From NCBI GenBank assembly GCA_012727535.1, contig JAAYGU010000147.1:1-64000 (forward strand): DNA of 64,000 nt, written 5' to 3'. Shown here piece after piece: positions 19,196-28,228 of this stretch. The first letter of the stretch is position 1. Each line of letters begins with the position of its first letter. The notes under the pieces are model-generated. The model was not told the DNA's origin. It saw only the letters and a list, made by a program, of their open reading frames with translations, and did not search any database. A program made the position numbers and the translations under genes. The DNA is from Bacillota bacterium. GTDB lineage: Bacteria; Bacillota; UBA4882; UBA10575.

Positions 19196-20260
19196 TTATT
19201 TACTGCTGGTCGCTAAATGTTCCCTGATCACCGCTGCTCGGTAATGATCACGCTCTCCAGGTGAGAGCTCCCGACCGATTAACTTCTGCAGAATGGCCGG
19301 TCGGATCAAGAAGAATAACTCTTTCACTGTCTGCCCCTCTGCCTTAGGAATCAGGTTCATCACTGCTCCCATCAGTACATCACTGAGGAGTTTAATCGTC
19401 TCCTCCGAGGAGATTAAACGGGAGTGGGTTAAAAGTCCATACGCCCTGTTTACCCGGTTTTCTAGTTGAAGCCGGGATTCATTGGCCAGCAGAGCATCGC
19501 GGGCCGCGCGCTCCTGATCGATCACCTGTTTCGTCACCGAAACGATCTTGCCAATCACCTCTTCTTCGCTTAAACCGAGGGTCACTTGATTGGAGATTTG
19601 ATATAAATCACCTGCCGAATCAGTCCCCTCGCCATAGGCGCCCCGAACATTCAGTCCAACATTGGGAAGGACCGATAAGACTTTTTTTACCTGGCCCACC
19701 ATCTTCAGGGCCGGTAGATGAACCAGGACTGAAGCACGGAGACCGGTCCCCACATTAGTGGGGCAAGTCGTAAGGTAGCCTTTTTCTTCATCAAAGGCAA
19801 AATCGAGTTTTACTTCCAGTAGCTGATCGATCTGCTCCGCACTCTCCCAAGCTTTTTTTAGTTGTAAACCCGGTAAAATACTCTGAATTCGTAAATGATC
19901 CTCCTCATTCAGCATGATGGCCACGGTTTCATCCTGATTCAATACAACCCCGCGATGGGCCGGATTTTTAAGCAAATCCAGGCTCACTAAATATTTTTCA
20001 ACTAGCACAACCCGGTCATGTTGGTCCATGTCATCCAGGCGTTGAAGCACAAAATTTTCAAATTGGCTGGAGGATTTTAAGGCTGCACCAATCTGGTCAA
20101 TGACCTCTTCTAACTGTACCTCTCCTGCATGATAGGGAAAGGAAATTTGATTTATGTTCCGGGCCAGTCTCACCCTACTACTAAAGACGATATCACCATC
20201 GGGTGCCGGCTCTTTTAACCATCCTGGCAGTAGTCGTTTAATCTGAGCTTCGAGGCTCAT
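19196..20260 (-). CDS. mcsB: Protein-arginine kinase McsB
   Basis: McsB phosphorylates arginines on CtsR and misfolded proteins, marking them for ClpCP. The 354 residues resemble guanido kinases: FSSRVRLARNINQISFP near 26, TCPTNVGTGLRASVLVHLP near 168 and RGAYGEGTDSAGDLYQISNQ near 207. The last of these includes the phospho-arginine binding region. It has a good ribosome site (AGGAGGTGAG) and lies 13 nt after mcsA, as expected in the ctsR operon. Confidence 0.97.
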   Translation of the reverse strand: MSLEAQIKRLLPGWLKEPAPDGDIVFSSRVRLARNINQISFPYHAGEVQLEEVIDQIGAALKSSSQFENFVLQRLDDMDQHDRVVLVEKYLVSLDLLKNPAHRGVVLNQDETVAIMLNEEDHLRIQSILPGLQLKKAWESAEQIDQLLEVKLDFAFDEEKGYLTTCPTNVGTGLRASVLVHLPALKMVGQVKKVLSVLPNVGLNVRGAYGEGTDSAGDLYQISNQVTLGLSEEEVIGKIVSVTKQVIDQERAARDALLANESRLQLENRVNRAYGLLTHSRLISSEETIKLLSDVLMGAVMNLIPKAEGQTVKELFFLIRPAILQKLIGRELSPGERDHYRAAVIREHLATSSK

Positions 20261-20273
20261 CCGTACTCACCTC

Positions 20274-20798
20274 CTATTTCAACTCCGCTTCTTTGGCTTT
20301 AATTTCATCGCGAAGTTGAGCGGCTTCTTCGTAGGCTTCCCGTTTAATGGCTTCCTTCAGTCGGCGGCGCAGTACCTCCAGTTCTTTGCGCGTCCGAATC
20401 CGACCGCCGATGTTGTGGGGCACTTTGCCCGTATGACTAATACTCCCATGAATTCTACGAAGTAAAGGATTTAGGTATTCGGCAAAAGTATGATAGCAAT
20501 CAGCACAGCCCATCAGTCCAATTTTTCTAAAGTCAGTAAAAGTCAGTCCACAAGTAGGACATTTTTCGATACCTAGCGCTTGCCGCTCAGTGAGCGTTTC
20601 ACTTTTGACCCCGAATTCGTTTTCCAGCAGCCCTGCTAAGAGATGATGGAAAGAAAAATTCGGTTCAAAAAGAAACCCCAGCTCCTGCCCTGTTTCGTTG
20701 GCGCATACCTCGCATAGGTGCGATTCAGTTTTATGGTTATTCACAATCTTAGTGACATGCACCGTCGCTTGGCGCTTCTTACACCGTTCACACCACAT
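20274..20798 (-). CDS. mcsA: McsA, activator of McsB
   Basis: McsA binds zinc and activates McsB kinase. The 174 residues contain four CxxC pairs (CERC, CEVC, CPTC, CADC) in two zinc-finger modules and a C-terminal UVR motif (LKEAIKREAYEEAAQLRDEI). It is the second gene of the ctsR operon, with a clear ribosome site AAAGGAG. Confidence 0.96.
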   Translation of the reverse strand: MWCERCKKRQATVHVTKIVNNHKTESHLCEVCANETGQELGFLFEPNFSFHHLLAGLLENEFGVKSETLTERQALGIEKCPTCGLTFTDFRKIGLMGCADCYHTFAEYLNPLLRRIHGSISHTGKVPHNIGGRIRTRKELEVLRRRLKEAIKREAYEEAAQLRDEIKAKEAELK

Positions 20799-20852
20799 TC
20801 GTCCTCACTCCTTTGACCAATAAGATAGGATATAAAAGATCGTTTCCGGCCA

Positions 20853-21320
20853 TTAATCCCCACGGCCACATAAGAAGATTAATACTGTCCGGAGATAAGA
20901 GGCTCGTAGCCGCCCTTTTACTTCTTCTGTCACCGAAAAGTTTTCAAGCTCCCGTTGAATAACTTGTTTTAACAAGAGTGCCTCTTTCATCTCGAAAATC
21001 GACTCTTGCACCAACCGCTCCAGCAAGATCGACATTCCTTCACTACTGATCGATCTCCCGATTAACTCGAGCAGAGCCTCTAGTTTGTTGGGAGCCGGAA
21101 CCCAATTAACCCTGGTGATTCTGATAAAACCACCACCACCACGACGACTATCTATTAAGTAGCCATGCTCCATCGTAAAACGGGTTTCGAGGACATAATT
21201 GATCTGCGACGGAGCACACCGGAACATCTGGGCGAGTTGTCGCCGCTGCACCTCAATTGATTCGGCTTTTGCTAATAAATCCCTTAAATATTGTTCAATC
21301 AGGTCAGAAAGTGAACTCAT
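20853..21320 (-). CDS. ctsR: Class III stress repressor CtsR
   Basis: CtsR represses the clp and its own operon until McsB phosphorylates or displaces it under stress. The N-terminal winged helix shows SDLIEQYLRDLL, SQINYVLETRFT and the beta-wing DSRRGGGGFIRI, whose Gly-rich tip acts as the thermosensor in characterised homologues. I chose the ATG at 21318-21320 (ribosome site GAGGTGG) over an upstream TTG. The operon promoter carries two GGTCAGG heptads that likely form the autoregulatory operator. Confidence 0.96.
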   Translation of the reverse strand: MSSLSDLIEQYLRDLLAKAESIEVQRRQLAQMFRCAPSQINYVLETRFTMEHGYLIDSRRGGGGFIRITRVNWVPAPNKLEALLELIGRSISSEGMSILLERLVQESIFEMKEALLLKQVIQRELENFSVTEEVKGRLRASYLRTVLIFLCGRGD

Positions 21321-21336
21321 CAGCAACCACCTCTTC

Positions 21337-21353
21337 CCTGACCTTTCCTGACC
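21337..21353 (-). promoter_or_regulatory. Probable CtsR operator (variant tandem heptads)
   Basis: On the minus strand GGTCAGG-AAA-GGTCAGG lies between the promoter and the ctsR start. The known CtsR box is a direct heptad repeat GGTCAAA with a 3-nt spacer; spacing and GGTCA core are the same, but the last two bases differ in both halves. Confidence 0.7.
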
Positions 21354-21362
21354 TTCGACTTT

Positions 21363-21391
21363 ATTTTAAACGATTTTTCCAATTCAAGCAA
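21363..21391 (-). promoter_or_regulatory. Promoter of the ctsR-mcsA-mcsB-clpC operon
   Basis: TTGCTT (21386-21391) and TAAAAT (21363-21368) are 17 nt apart on the minus strand, with the tandem heptads just downstream, where a repressor would block the start site. Confidence 0.55.
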
Positions 21392-21468
21392 GACCATTTT
21401 TCTCCAATTTATGGTCAAATTCGGCTAAAAAAAAAGAAGAGCGGGTAGTTTCGCGCAATTCTTTCTCC

Positions 21469-22299
21469 TTACTTCAAATAAGGCAAGGGGTTAACCGTCC
21501 GGCCTCCGATTACCAGTTCAAAATGGAGATGGTTCCCGGTAGCATTTCCGGTTCGGCCGATTTTGGCAATCGGTGTTCCCGTTTTCACTAGATCTCCAGC
21601 CCGGACCAGATTTTCGGAATTATGGGCATATTTTGTTTGAAAATCACCATGGTCGAGGACGACAATCAGGCCTTAGCCCGATTTCCATCCGGCAAAGACT
21701 ACTATCCCAGCAGCGGCGGCTCGAATGGGTGTTCCCGCCACGGCCGCCAAGTCAATCCCCCGGTGCATCCTACCCCCGCGCATTCCATAACCGGAGGTCA
21801 GGCGGGCACCACTCACCGGTACCGAGAGTGCGATCTCGCTGAGGCCGGGAGCGGAAACCAACTGGGAACTACTCCTCCCTCGGCTAGAGGTGGCTGTCTT
21901 GCGCACCTGTATGTATTCACCGGATTTTATTGTTTCTGGATTTAATCCGGGATTAAGGCGGACAAGTTCGGCCACGCTTAGCCCGTAACGCCGGGCAATT
22001 GACCAACATGTATCCCCCCACTTGACTTTATATCTTCCCTCCATCAGGTGCCCGTCATTAACTGAGCTTGCAGTCCCTTGGAGCGCTGCCGCACCCGTTA
22101 CCGCCGGCTTGGTCACAAGATCGACTTCCAACATGACGGTTTTTAGCACCGGTACCGGTTGACGAAGAACAGCCGGGGAGATTGGCCCCGTAGCGCTCGT
22201 TGGTATGCCAACGGCTTTTCCGGAACTCAAAAAAACAGAGAGAAGGAAAAGAGAACCGATCATTTTACGTTCCCAACATAGTGATTGGTCACTGTCCAT
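21469..22299 (-). pseudogene. LysM-M23 cell-wall peptidase with one in-frame stop
   Basis: The gene would encode a secreted murein endopeptidase. From ATG 22299 (ribosome site GGAGGTAAG) there is a signal peptide, a LysM peptidoglycan-binding domain (YKVKWGDTCWSIARRYGLS) and a zinc peptidase M23 domain with HRGIDLA. At 21673-21675 a TAA interrupts the M23 domain after FAGWKSG. The same frame then continues without other stops through GLIVVLDHGDFQTKYAHNS and the zinc motif NHLHFEL to a TAA at 21469-21471. The stop replaces the Tyr normally found there (TAC or TAT to TAA). Without readthrough the HxH zinc ligands are lost. It follows rho on the same strand. Confidence 0.88.
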
Positions 22300-22643
22300 C
22301 GATCGTCTTACCTCCACAAACAAACAGGCTATGAGATGTAAATGACCATCTTGATTCTGTAATAGATGGCTTCCGGTATCTTTTCCGAAAATAACATTTT
22401 TAATTCATAACCTGCCGCAAATTTAGGGTTTACATAATTTATGCAGCCGGTCGTCTAAACATGTAATAAAACACTTTTACACAACTACTCTGCCGATAGC
22501 ACTTTTTTACAATCAGCAATGAAAAGCTACGGTGCGCCCCAGATTTTTAGTACCCGTCTTTGATCCTCTTTTCACAATATATTATATTGAAAACTTTGCA
22601 GCTTGCTATTCTTTTAGCCTAAATGATTAATTGCGCTGGAAAC

Positions 22644-22673
22644 GAAAAAGCGACCGACTGTTCGTCAATCGCT
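22644..22673 (-). terminator. Terminator downstream of rho
   Basis: Minus-strand AGCGA(T)TGAC / GTCG(G)TCGCT closes a 5-nt loop and is followed by TTTTT. A second inverted repeat, CCAACCTT / AAGGTTGG (about 22695-22727), lies between it and the rho stop. The rest of 22300-22754 is AT-rich with no gene seen; it presumably holds the promoter of the M23 gene. Confidence 0.7.
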
Positions 22674-22754
22674 AATTACACAACTTTCTACCCAACCTTT
22701 CACCCTAATCATTCAGCAGAAGGTTGGGGGTAGAAGAGATCTTCTGGGTTCTAG

Positions 22755-24050
22755 TTAGGATTCTTTCAACCTTTTACTGAGCACATTCTCGGCAAAAGAG
22801 GAGTTTAAGATGAGCCCTTGTAGTTCTTTATTGGTTTTGGTATGACTTAAACGGTCAAGGAGCAGTTCCATGGTCTCGACGGGGCCTAACGAACTGAGGA
22901 GTTTGCGTAGTACCCAGGTGGTCTCCAGTTCTTTCTCATCAAGTAGGAGCTCCTCTTTGCGCGTACCGGACCGGACAATGTCGATCGCCGGGAAGATGCG
23001 ACGGTCCGCCAGTTTCCGATCGAGATGAAGTTCCATGTTGCCGGTCCCTTTAAATTCTTCAAAAATTACTTCATCCATCCGACTCCCAGTTTCGACCAGG
23101 GCGGTGGCCATAATCGTTAAACTACCACCTTCTTCGATTTTGCGGGCGGCACCAAAAAAGCGTTTTGGCTTATGCAAAGCACCCGGATCAACCCCGCCTG
23201 ATAAGGTCCGTCCGCTGGGTGGTTCCACTAGGTTATAAGCTCTGGCTAAACGGGTAATGGAATCGAGCAGAATGACCACATCTTTTTTTAATTCTACCAT
23301 CCTTTTCGCCCGTTCAAGAACAAGTTCCGCTACCCGCACGTGATTTTCAGCCGGTTGATCAAAAGTAGAACTGACCACCTCACCCTGGACAGAACGTTCC
23401 ATATCGGTCACTTCTTCCGGGCGTTCGTCAATCAAGAGCACAATCAGGTGAATATCCGGATGATTAGTACTTAAACTATTGGCGATGTTTTTTAGTAGGG
23501 TGGTTTTACCAGCTTTCGGGGGAGCAACAATCATACCCCGCTGTCCTTTGCCGATCGGGGCTAGAATATCAACCAAGCGCATGGCCAGTTCTTTGGATGT
23601 GGTTTCCAAATGAAGTCGTTCCTGGGGATAGATTGGTGTTAGATCCTCAAAATAGACCCGTTCCTGAAATGATTCCGGATCAAGGTGGTTTACCGCTTGT
23701 ATTTTCAGGAGGGAGAAATACCTTTCATTCTCTTTCGGCGGTCGCGCCTGACCAGCGACCAGGTCTCCGGTTTGGAGATGAAAACGGCGGATCTGTGAAT
23801 TAGAGACGTAGATATCTTCTGGACCGGGAACATAATTTCCAACACGTAAAAATCCAAACCCTTCGGGGAGAAGTTCAAAAACCCCTTGGGAAAAGAGACG
23901 CCCTTCCTGTGTGGCTAACTTTTTTAGAAGTTCATAAATGATCTCCCGTTTACTGTATCTCGTATAATTGTCGATGCCTAAATCCCGGGCTATTCCTTGC
24001 AGTTCGGCCAGGGTTTTAGCCTCCAATTCGACTAACTGCAATATGCTCAC
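22755..24050 (-). CDS. rho: Transcription termination factor Rho
   Basis: Rho is the hexameric RNA helicase that ends unstructured transcripts. The 431 residues show the Rho N-domain ([20 protein letters not shown]), the RNA-binding cold-shock-like domain ([14 protein letters not shown]) and the ATPase with [20 protein letters not shown] near 173. The Walker B strand [16 protein letters not shown] and the Q/R loops follow. No Rho insertion domain is seen. It heads the region containing the M23 gene and is followed by an intrinsic terminator. Confidence 0.98.
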   Translation of the reverse strand: MSILQLVELEAKTLAELQGIARDLGIDNYTRYSKREIIYELLKKLATQEGRLFSQGVFELLPEGFGFLRVGNYVPGPEDIYVSNSQIRRFHLQTGDLVAGQARPPKENERYFSLLKIQAVNHLDPESFQERVYFEDLTPIYPQERLHLETTSKELAMRLVDILAPIGKGQRGMIVAPPKAGKTTLLKNIANSLSTNHPDIHLIVLLIDERPEEVTDMERSVQGEVVSSTFDQPAENHVRVAELVLERAKRMVELKKDVVILLDSITRLARAYNLVEPPSGRTLSGGVDPGALHKPKRFFGAARKIEEGGSLTIMATALVETGSRMDEVIFEEFKGTGNMELHLDRKLADRRIFPAIDIVRSGTRKEELLLDEKELETTWVLRKLLSSLGPVETMELLLDRLSHTKTNKELQGLILNSSFAENVLSKRLKES

Positions 24051-24098
24051 CCCAATTATGATTATTTATAGTAATTTAACAAATTGCCTAATGCATTC

Positions 24099-24959
24099 TT
24101 AATCCTTCGCCGTAACCAAGTTGATAAATGCTTCGGCCTTTGTCATCTTTTCTCTTAGTTGATGCAAAAGAACCTCTTTATCCGGTGGCTGGAGCGCCAG
24201 CCATTCCCAGACGGTGTTTTGAAATTCCAGACTGGTGTGATAACCTTCTAGAAAACCAATCCCCGCTTCCTGGCATAGATGGTCGGCAACAAAGACCAAG
24301 GAGGTCATTGCCCAGTGATTGCGCCTTTGGGAAGGCCGATGATGATAACGGAGAACTTCAACGAATAGAGGTGGAAAATTCCACTTTTCAGCGAGCATCT
24401 TTCCGACCGCCGTATGGTTAAAACCGAGCACTTGTTCTTCCGCTTGGATTAGAGGGAGCCCACCTTTGGTAAGGTTGACTATCTCATCAAATTCAGTGGT
24501 TAAGCACTGGTCGAGGATGACGATTCCGATATCATGGAGCAGACCAGCGATAAAAGCCTCTTCTTCCAGCGGCAGAGCCGCACGGCGAGCGAGCAGCTGA
24601 GCGCCCACTGCCACGCCAACTGAGTGTTCCCAAAGGGCGGCTCGGTCAAAAATTTTACTTTTTCCTCTCATCCGGAAGAGTTCGGCAATAGAGACACTAA
24701 GCACCAGGTCCCTGATTGTTTGATAGCCTAAAATCACAATCCCTTGACCAACAGTGGTAATCCGGCGGTGAAAACCGTAATAGGCAGAGTTGACCAGCTT
24801 TAAAACACGCGCAGCTAAAGCTTGGTCATGTTTGATCACTCTCTCGAGATCAGAGGCTGAGGATTTGGGGTTATTAAGGAGGACCAAGACCCGATGGGCA
24901 ATCATCGGTAAGGTGGGGATTTCTCGAATCCTACTTTCCACTAAATCAATAAGCCTCAT
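24099..24959 (-). CDS. HDOD-domain signalling protein
   Basis: The 286 residues form an HDOD domain, a degenerate relative of HD phosphohydrolases used as an adaptor in signalling. Landmarks are IPTLPMIAHRVLVLLN near the start, VIKHDQALAARVLKLVNSAYYGF near 42 and GLLHDIGIVILDQ near 140. The ATG at 24957-24959 has AAAGG upstream; a TTG three codons higher is less likely. It ends the stretch after cheB on the same strand, so the pair may be co-transcribed in motility or surface signalling. Whether any nuclease or phosphodiesterase activity remains cannot be judged. Confidence 0.85.
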   Translation of the reverse strand: MRLIDLVESRIREIPTLPMIAHRVLVLLNNPKSSASDLERVIKHDQALAARVLKLVNSAYYGFHRRITTVGQGIVILGYQTIRDLVLSVSIAELFRMRGKSKIFDRAALWEHSVGVAVGAQLLARRAALPLEEEAFIAGLLHDIGIVILDQCLTTEFDEIVNLTKGGLPLIQAEEQVLGFNHTAVGKMLAEKWNFPPLFVEVLRYHHRPSQRRNHWAMTSLVFVADHLCQEAGIGFLEGYHTSLEFQNTVWEWLALQPPDKEVLLHQLREKMTKAEAFINLVTAKD

Positions 24960-24983
24960 TGCTTTCAACCTTTATTTAAATAT

Positions 24984-26024
24984 TCAACCCCGATGCTCTT
25001 GCAGCAACGAACTAAGGCGTTGAGGAATTGAAGTTAGCGGCAACTGAAGAGTAGCAGCCCCGATTTCAACCGCTGCGCGGGGCATCCCATAAATGACACA
25101 GGTCTCCGGAGACTCGGCAATCGTGGTGCTTCCCGCCCTTCTCATCATTTTCAAACCGTAAGCACCATCGGTACCCATCCCGGTAAGAAGCACCCCGATA
25201 CTTTGTGCTCCGAAAGTCTCGGCCACTGAGTTAAAGAGATAGTCGACGGAAGGGCGATATAAAGCCGTGCTTTCAGCTAATCTAATCAGTTGTTTTCCTC
25301 CCTCCCGGATAACACCGGTTTGCAGACCGGACGGAGCGATCAAGACCTTACCAGGGAGCACTTCCTCCCCATCTTCCGCCACCTTTACTGTGAGGGGACT
25401 GATCGAATCAAGTCGCAAGGCAAAACTGTGAATAAACTCTTTGGGCAAATGCTGTGCGATGAGGATTCCCCACGGGAAATCTTTAGGGAGATTAGCTAAA
25501 AGGAAACTTAAAGCCCGTGGCCCGCCGGTTGAAGCACCGACGGCGACAACTCCGTTTTTTATCTCAAAACGAAAGGGAGAAATCTCCACTGAGGCAGAGG
25601 AAGGAAGTCTCTTGATCTGTTCCGGACGGACCGAAGCAGCTGCTTTGACTTTAAGGATCAATTCTTCTTGAATCGTCCATATTTCTTGGGAGGGTTTGGA
25701 GTCCGGTTTGGTAACAAAGTCAACTGCCCCTAATTGCAGGGCATTAAACGTCTGTTCTCCACCTTTAACCGCCAGGGAACTAACCACCACCACGGGCAAA
25801 GGATTGGCCTTCATTAACTCCGCCAGAAATTGAAGCCCGTCCATCTGTGGCATTTCTAGATCTAGCGTAATTACTTGCGGGTTATATATTTGTACTTTCT
25901 TTAAAGCATCAAGTCCATTGACGGCTACCCCAACCACCTCTATGTCCGGGTCTGCGGTTAGCATTTGCTTGATCACTTGGCGCATAAATGCGGAATCATC
26001 GACAATAAGAACTGTTATGGGCAA
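24984..26024 (-). CDS. cheB: Chemotaxis methylesterase CheB
   Basis: CheB removes methyl groups from chemoreceptor glutamates and is activated by phosphorylation. The receiver domain shows VDDSAFMRQ and phospho-acceptor Asp in ITLDLEMPQMDGLQFL. The C-terminal esterase has the catalytic triad regions VAVGASTGGPRAL (Ser), IAQHLPKEF (His) and LLTGMGTDGAYGL (Asp). Translation begins at a TTG (26022-26024) behind AAGGACGG. No cheA, cheR or receptor gene is nearby, so it stands apart from a chemotaxis cluster. Confidence 0.96.
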   Translation of the reverse strand: MPITVLIVDDSAFMRQVIKQMLTADPDIEVVGVAVNGLDALKKVQIYNPQVITLDLEMPQMDGLQFLAELMKANPLPVVVVSSLAVKGGEQTFNALQLGAVDFVTKPDSKPSQEIWTIQEELILKVKAAASVRPEQIKRLPSSASVEISPFRFEIKNGVVAVGASTGGPRALSFLLANLPKDFPWGILIAQHLPKEFIHSFALRLDSISPLTVKVAEDGEEVLPGKVLIAPSGLQTGVIREGGKQLIRLAESTALYRPSVDYLFNSVAETFGAQSIGVLLTGMGTDGAYGLKMMRRAGSTTIAESPETCVIYGMPRAAVEIGAATLQLPLTSIPQRLSSLLQEHRG

Positions 26025-26114
26025 GCTTGTTCCGTCCTTTCTTTCTGCAACGCCTACTTCTTATGTTAGTTTATCCTTTTTATTCGCGATCTTCCTTCTT
26101 AATCCTGCCTCTCC

Positions 26115-26696
26115 TTATCGATCGTAGTATATTTTCCTCACCTGCGCCTCCCACCCCAGAAGGAGGAAACAGACCTTCCCCCGGGTCATCCGGGAGATCT
26201 CTTCCCGTAACTCCGGGACAACCGCCAAATGAAAGACCTCGTTACTCTCAATCGCTTGCACACACAAAGTATGAGCCCGGGAATCAACGGCCATAATGGT
26301 GGCCAGTCCGCCGACATACCAGCCGTCGATCAGCCGTGGCGTTTGCTCTTGATCTAAATATAACCGGACCGCAAAGAAGGAACCGCTCGCCACCGGACGC
26401 AAGGCTGACAGAGAACCTAGCCGCCCGTTGATATAAACAGCGCAGGAGGTCGGGATCTGATAAGTCACCCCTAAACCGGAACCGGTTACCAACTGCAAAC
26501 AATCATCATCAACAGCGATAACCTCTCCTTCAGCTAGCGTAAGTGGGCCAAACATGGCTTCCTGGTCGGCAATAGCATTCTGCACAACCTGCCGATCGGG
26601 TAGGTAAAGACCACTGCTAGTAGCCAGAGCAGTCCTTCCCCCAGCTAGTAGCATTATTATGATTATGCTCAATACAAAACAGGCTGGTTTCTTCAT
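26115..26696 (-). CDS. Secreted protein of unknown function
   Basis: The 193-residue product has a clear signal peptide (hydrophobic core LSIIIIMLLAGG, cleavage near ALAT-SSG). The mature part is beta-rich (GEVIAVDDDCLQLV, GSFFAVRLYLDQ, ATIMAVDSRAHTLCV), reminiscent of repeated small beta domains of OB or SH3 type. No known motif is recognised. It has a stop of its own and is about 90 nt downstream of cheB. Function is unknown. Confidence 0.65.
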   Translation of the reverse strand: MKKPACFVLSIIIIMLLAGGRTALATSSGLYLPDRQVVQNAIADQEAMFGPLTLAEGEVIAVDDDCLQLVTGSGLGVTYQIPTSCAVYINGRLGSLSALRPVASGSFFAVRLYLDQEQTPRLIDGWYVGGLATIMAVDSRAHTLCVQAIESNEVFHLAVVPELREEISRMTRGKVCFLLLGWEAQVRKIYYDR

Positions 26697-26854
26697 CCGG
26701 TATCACCCCTTACTCCCATTCTCGGCCGGAAGTAAGGTAGTTATACCTGCCGCGCCTTGAAAACGATCTTTTTTGCGTTACCCAATATAAAAAATAAGAC
26801 TCGTCGCTCGCAATAAAGATAGCCCTCGTAAACATTTGGCTAGTTCGGGGCAGA

Positions 26855-27047
26855 AATGGTGTTCTCCAGTGGCTTGAATCTCCTCTTAGCCAAGTATTCT
26901 TAGCGAAGCGGAACTGAAAGCGGGTCGAGCGAGAGGGAAGCCGCGAGCCGCTTTTGGTTAGGAGGAACCATAAAGCGGTTGCCCGCTTTCAAGCGGAGTG
27001 AGCTTTAGAATACTCCAAGAAATTCCACGAAACAAGGGAACACCATT
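26855..27047 (+). ncRNA. Structured repeat element, copy A
   Basis: This is one of three related 193-213 nt elements. Helices visible on the plus strand: P1 AATGGTGTTC / GAACACCATT (26855-26864, 27038-27047), P2 GAAT..TCTT / AAGA.ATTC, P3 GTATTCT / AGAATAC plus AGC / GCT, and P4 GAAAGCGGG / CCCGCTTTC (26916-26924, 26982-26990). A short P5 hairpin and P6 follow; P6 pairs CCGCTTT.TGGTT with AACCA.AAAGCGG around an AGGAGG loop. No open frame is present. Both flanking genes are on the minus strand. Strand choice rests on G-U pairs in sister copies and is tentative. Confidence 0.7.
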
Positions 27048-27118
27048 GAGCAGACGGAAATTCAATTTTGGATTGATTTTCATCCTTGCGCTTGTCCCAC
27101 TTCGCCAACTGGCGACTA

Positions 27119-28228
27119 CTAAAAAACTTCACCAATACTAAAATGCCATTTAGGATGCTCCCCTGGGGTATTCAACGGAACGGCATAGTCTAGACCAAGG
27201 TTAAGACCGTAGAGGAATAATTTGAAGCCAACCCCAACGCCAACCGAAGGTGAAGCAGTGAGCCGGTTCTGGTCATTCCAGACCAAGGCCGCATCAGTAA
27301 AAGCCAGCAAAGAAAAGGCGGTCCCCCTGATCTCCCGGTAACTTGAGGGCCAGGCTAATAACCTTAATTCTAAATTGCCAAGGATAAAACCATCGCCACA
27401 AAAGCGGTGTTCGTGATACCCCCGCAGCACAGTATCGGCCAACGTTCCCAAAAGGCCGACGTTGGTAAGGCTACCCAGACTACTCATACTAACCTGTTGA
27501 ATGCCTCCCAGTGCGAATCCCCGATGCACTGGATAATCCCCCCAAATCTTCCCGGCACGCGTCGCCAGGATCAAAGAGAATCGTCCCAGAGGCAAGTAGC
27601 GCCGCTGGTCTAATTCAGCTTTGATATACTGATAATCGGCGCCCAAGAGGGGATAAGCTGCGCCAAGACTGAGGTATTCACGCCGCCCGGATTGGGCAAA
27701 AAAATAAAAATTATCCCGGGTTACTGTAGCCTCAAACCCAAACAACGCAGCATTGTCTACTGGATATGAAGGCTGGGAGAGCGGGGTGAAATTTTCATAC
27801 TGGAGGCGCAGATCCAGTCGTTGTTCATTGGTAAAATGCCTACTGGCCAAGAGACTGACTCCCCGCTGTAACTCCCAAAACCCGGCGCTCCAGAGCGGAC
27901 CAGTATAAATCGGCATATGGTAGAGGTTAAGCCCGTAAGACCAATAGGGAGCATGTAGGGTATAACCGAGACAGAAATTAAAGAAGTCTTTTTCTGTGGC
28001 CAGCAAGACAAACTTAAGTTCTTGGTCACGCAGGATACTGCTCATCTTCGCATAAGTCGCGACGTAAAAAGAACCATCATAGGTAATGACCGGGACAAAG
28101 TACTCCAGCTCCAGCTGTGACTGGTAATCTTCATAGGAAGAGTGGGTATTAGCCAGTACGAGGCCGGCCGTCATGAAGTGGAGAAGCAAAAGACAGGCGA
28201 CCAGGCGTAAAATTTTAGCCGGCATCAT
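27119..28228 (-). CDS. Omp85/BamA-like outer-membrane beta-barrel protein
   Basis: The 369-residue product has a signal peptide (LVACLLLLHFMTAGLVLA) and no long hydrophobic helix afterwards. It is dominated by alternating amphipathic strands rich in Tyr, Phe and Leu. The C-terminal part resembles the surface-antigen (D15) barrel: RGYHEHRFCGDGFILGNLEL, AFTDAALVW, GVGVGFKLFLYGLNLGLDYA, and it ends in Phe as barrel substrates of BamA do. Its start overlaps the upstream metallopeptidase gene by 14 nt, so the two are coupled. No POTRA domain is seen. It is evidence for an outer membrane. Confidence 0.75.
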   Translation of the reverse strand: MMPAKILRLVACLLLLHFMTAGLVLANTHSSYEDYQSQLELEYFVPVITYDGSFYVATYAKMSSILRDQELKFVLLATEKDFFNFCLGYTLHAPYWSYGLNLYHMPIYTGPLWSAGFWELQRGVSLLASRHFTNEQRLDLRLQYENFTPLSQPSYPVDNAALFGFEATVTRDNFYFFAQSGRREYLSLGAAYPLLGADYQYIKAELDQRRYLPLGRFSLILATRAGKIWGDYPVHRGFALGGIQQVSMSSLGSLTNVGLLGTLADTVLRGYHEHRFCGDGFILGNLELRLLAWPSSYREIRGTAFSLLAFTDAALVWNDQNRLTASPSVGVGVGFKLFLYGLNLGLDYAVPLNTPGEHPKWHFSIGEVF

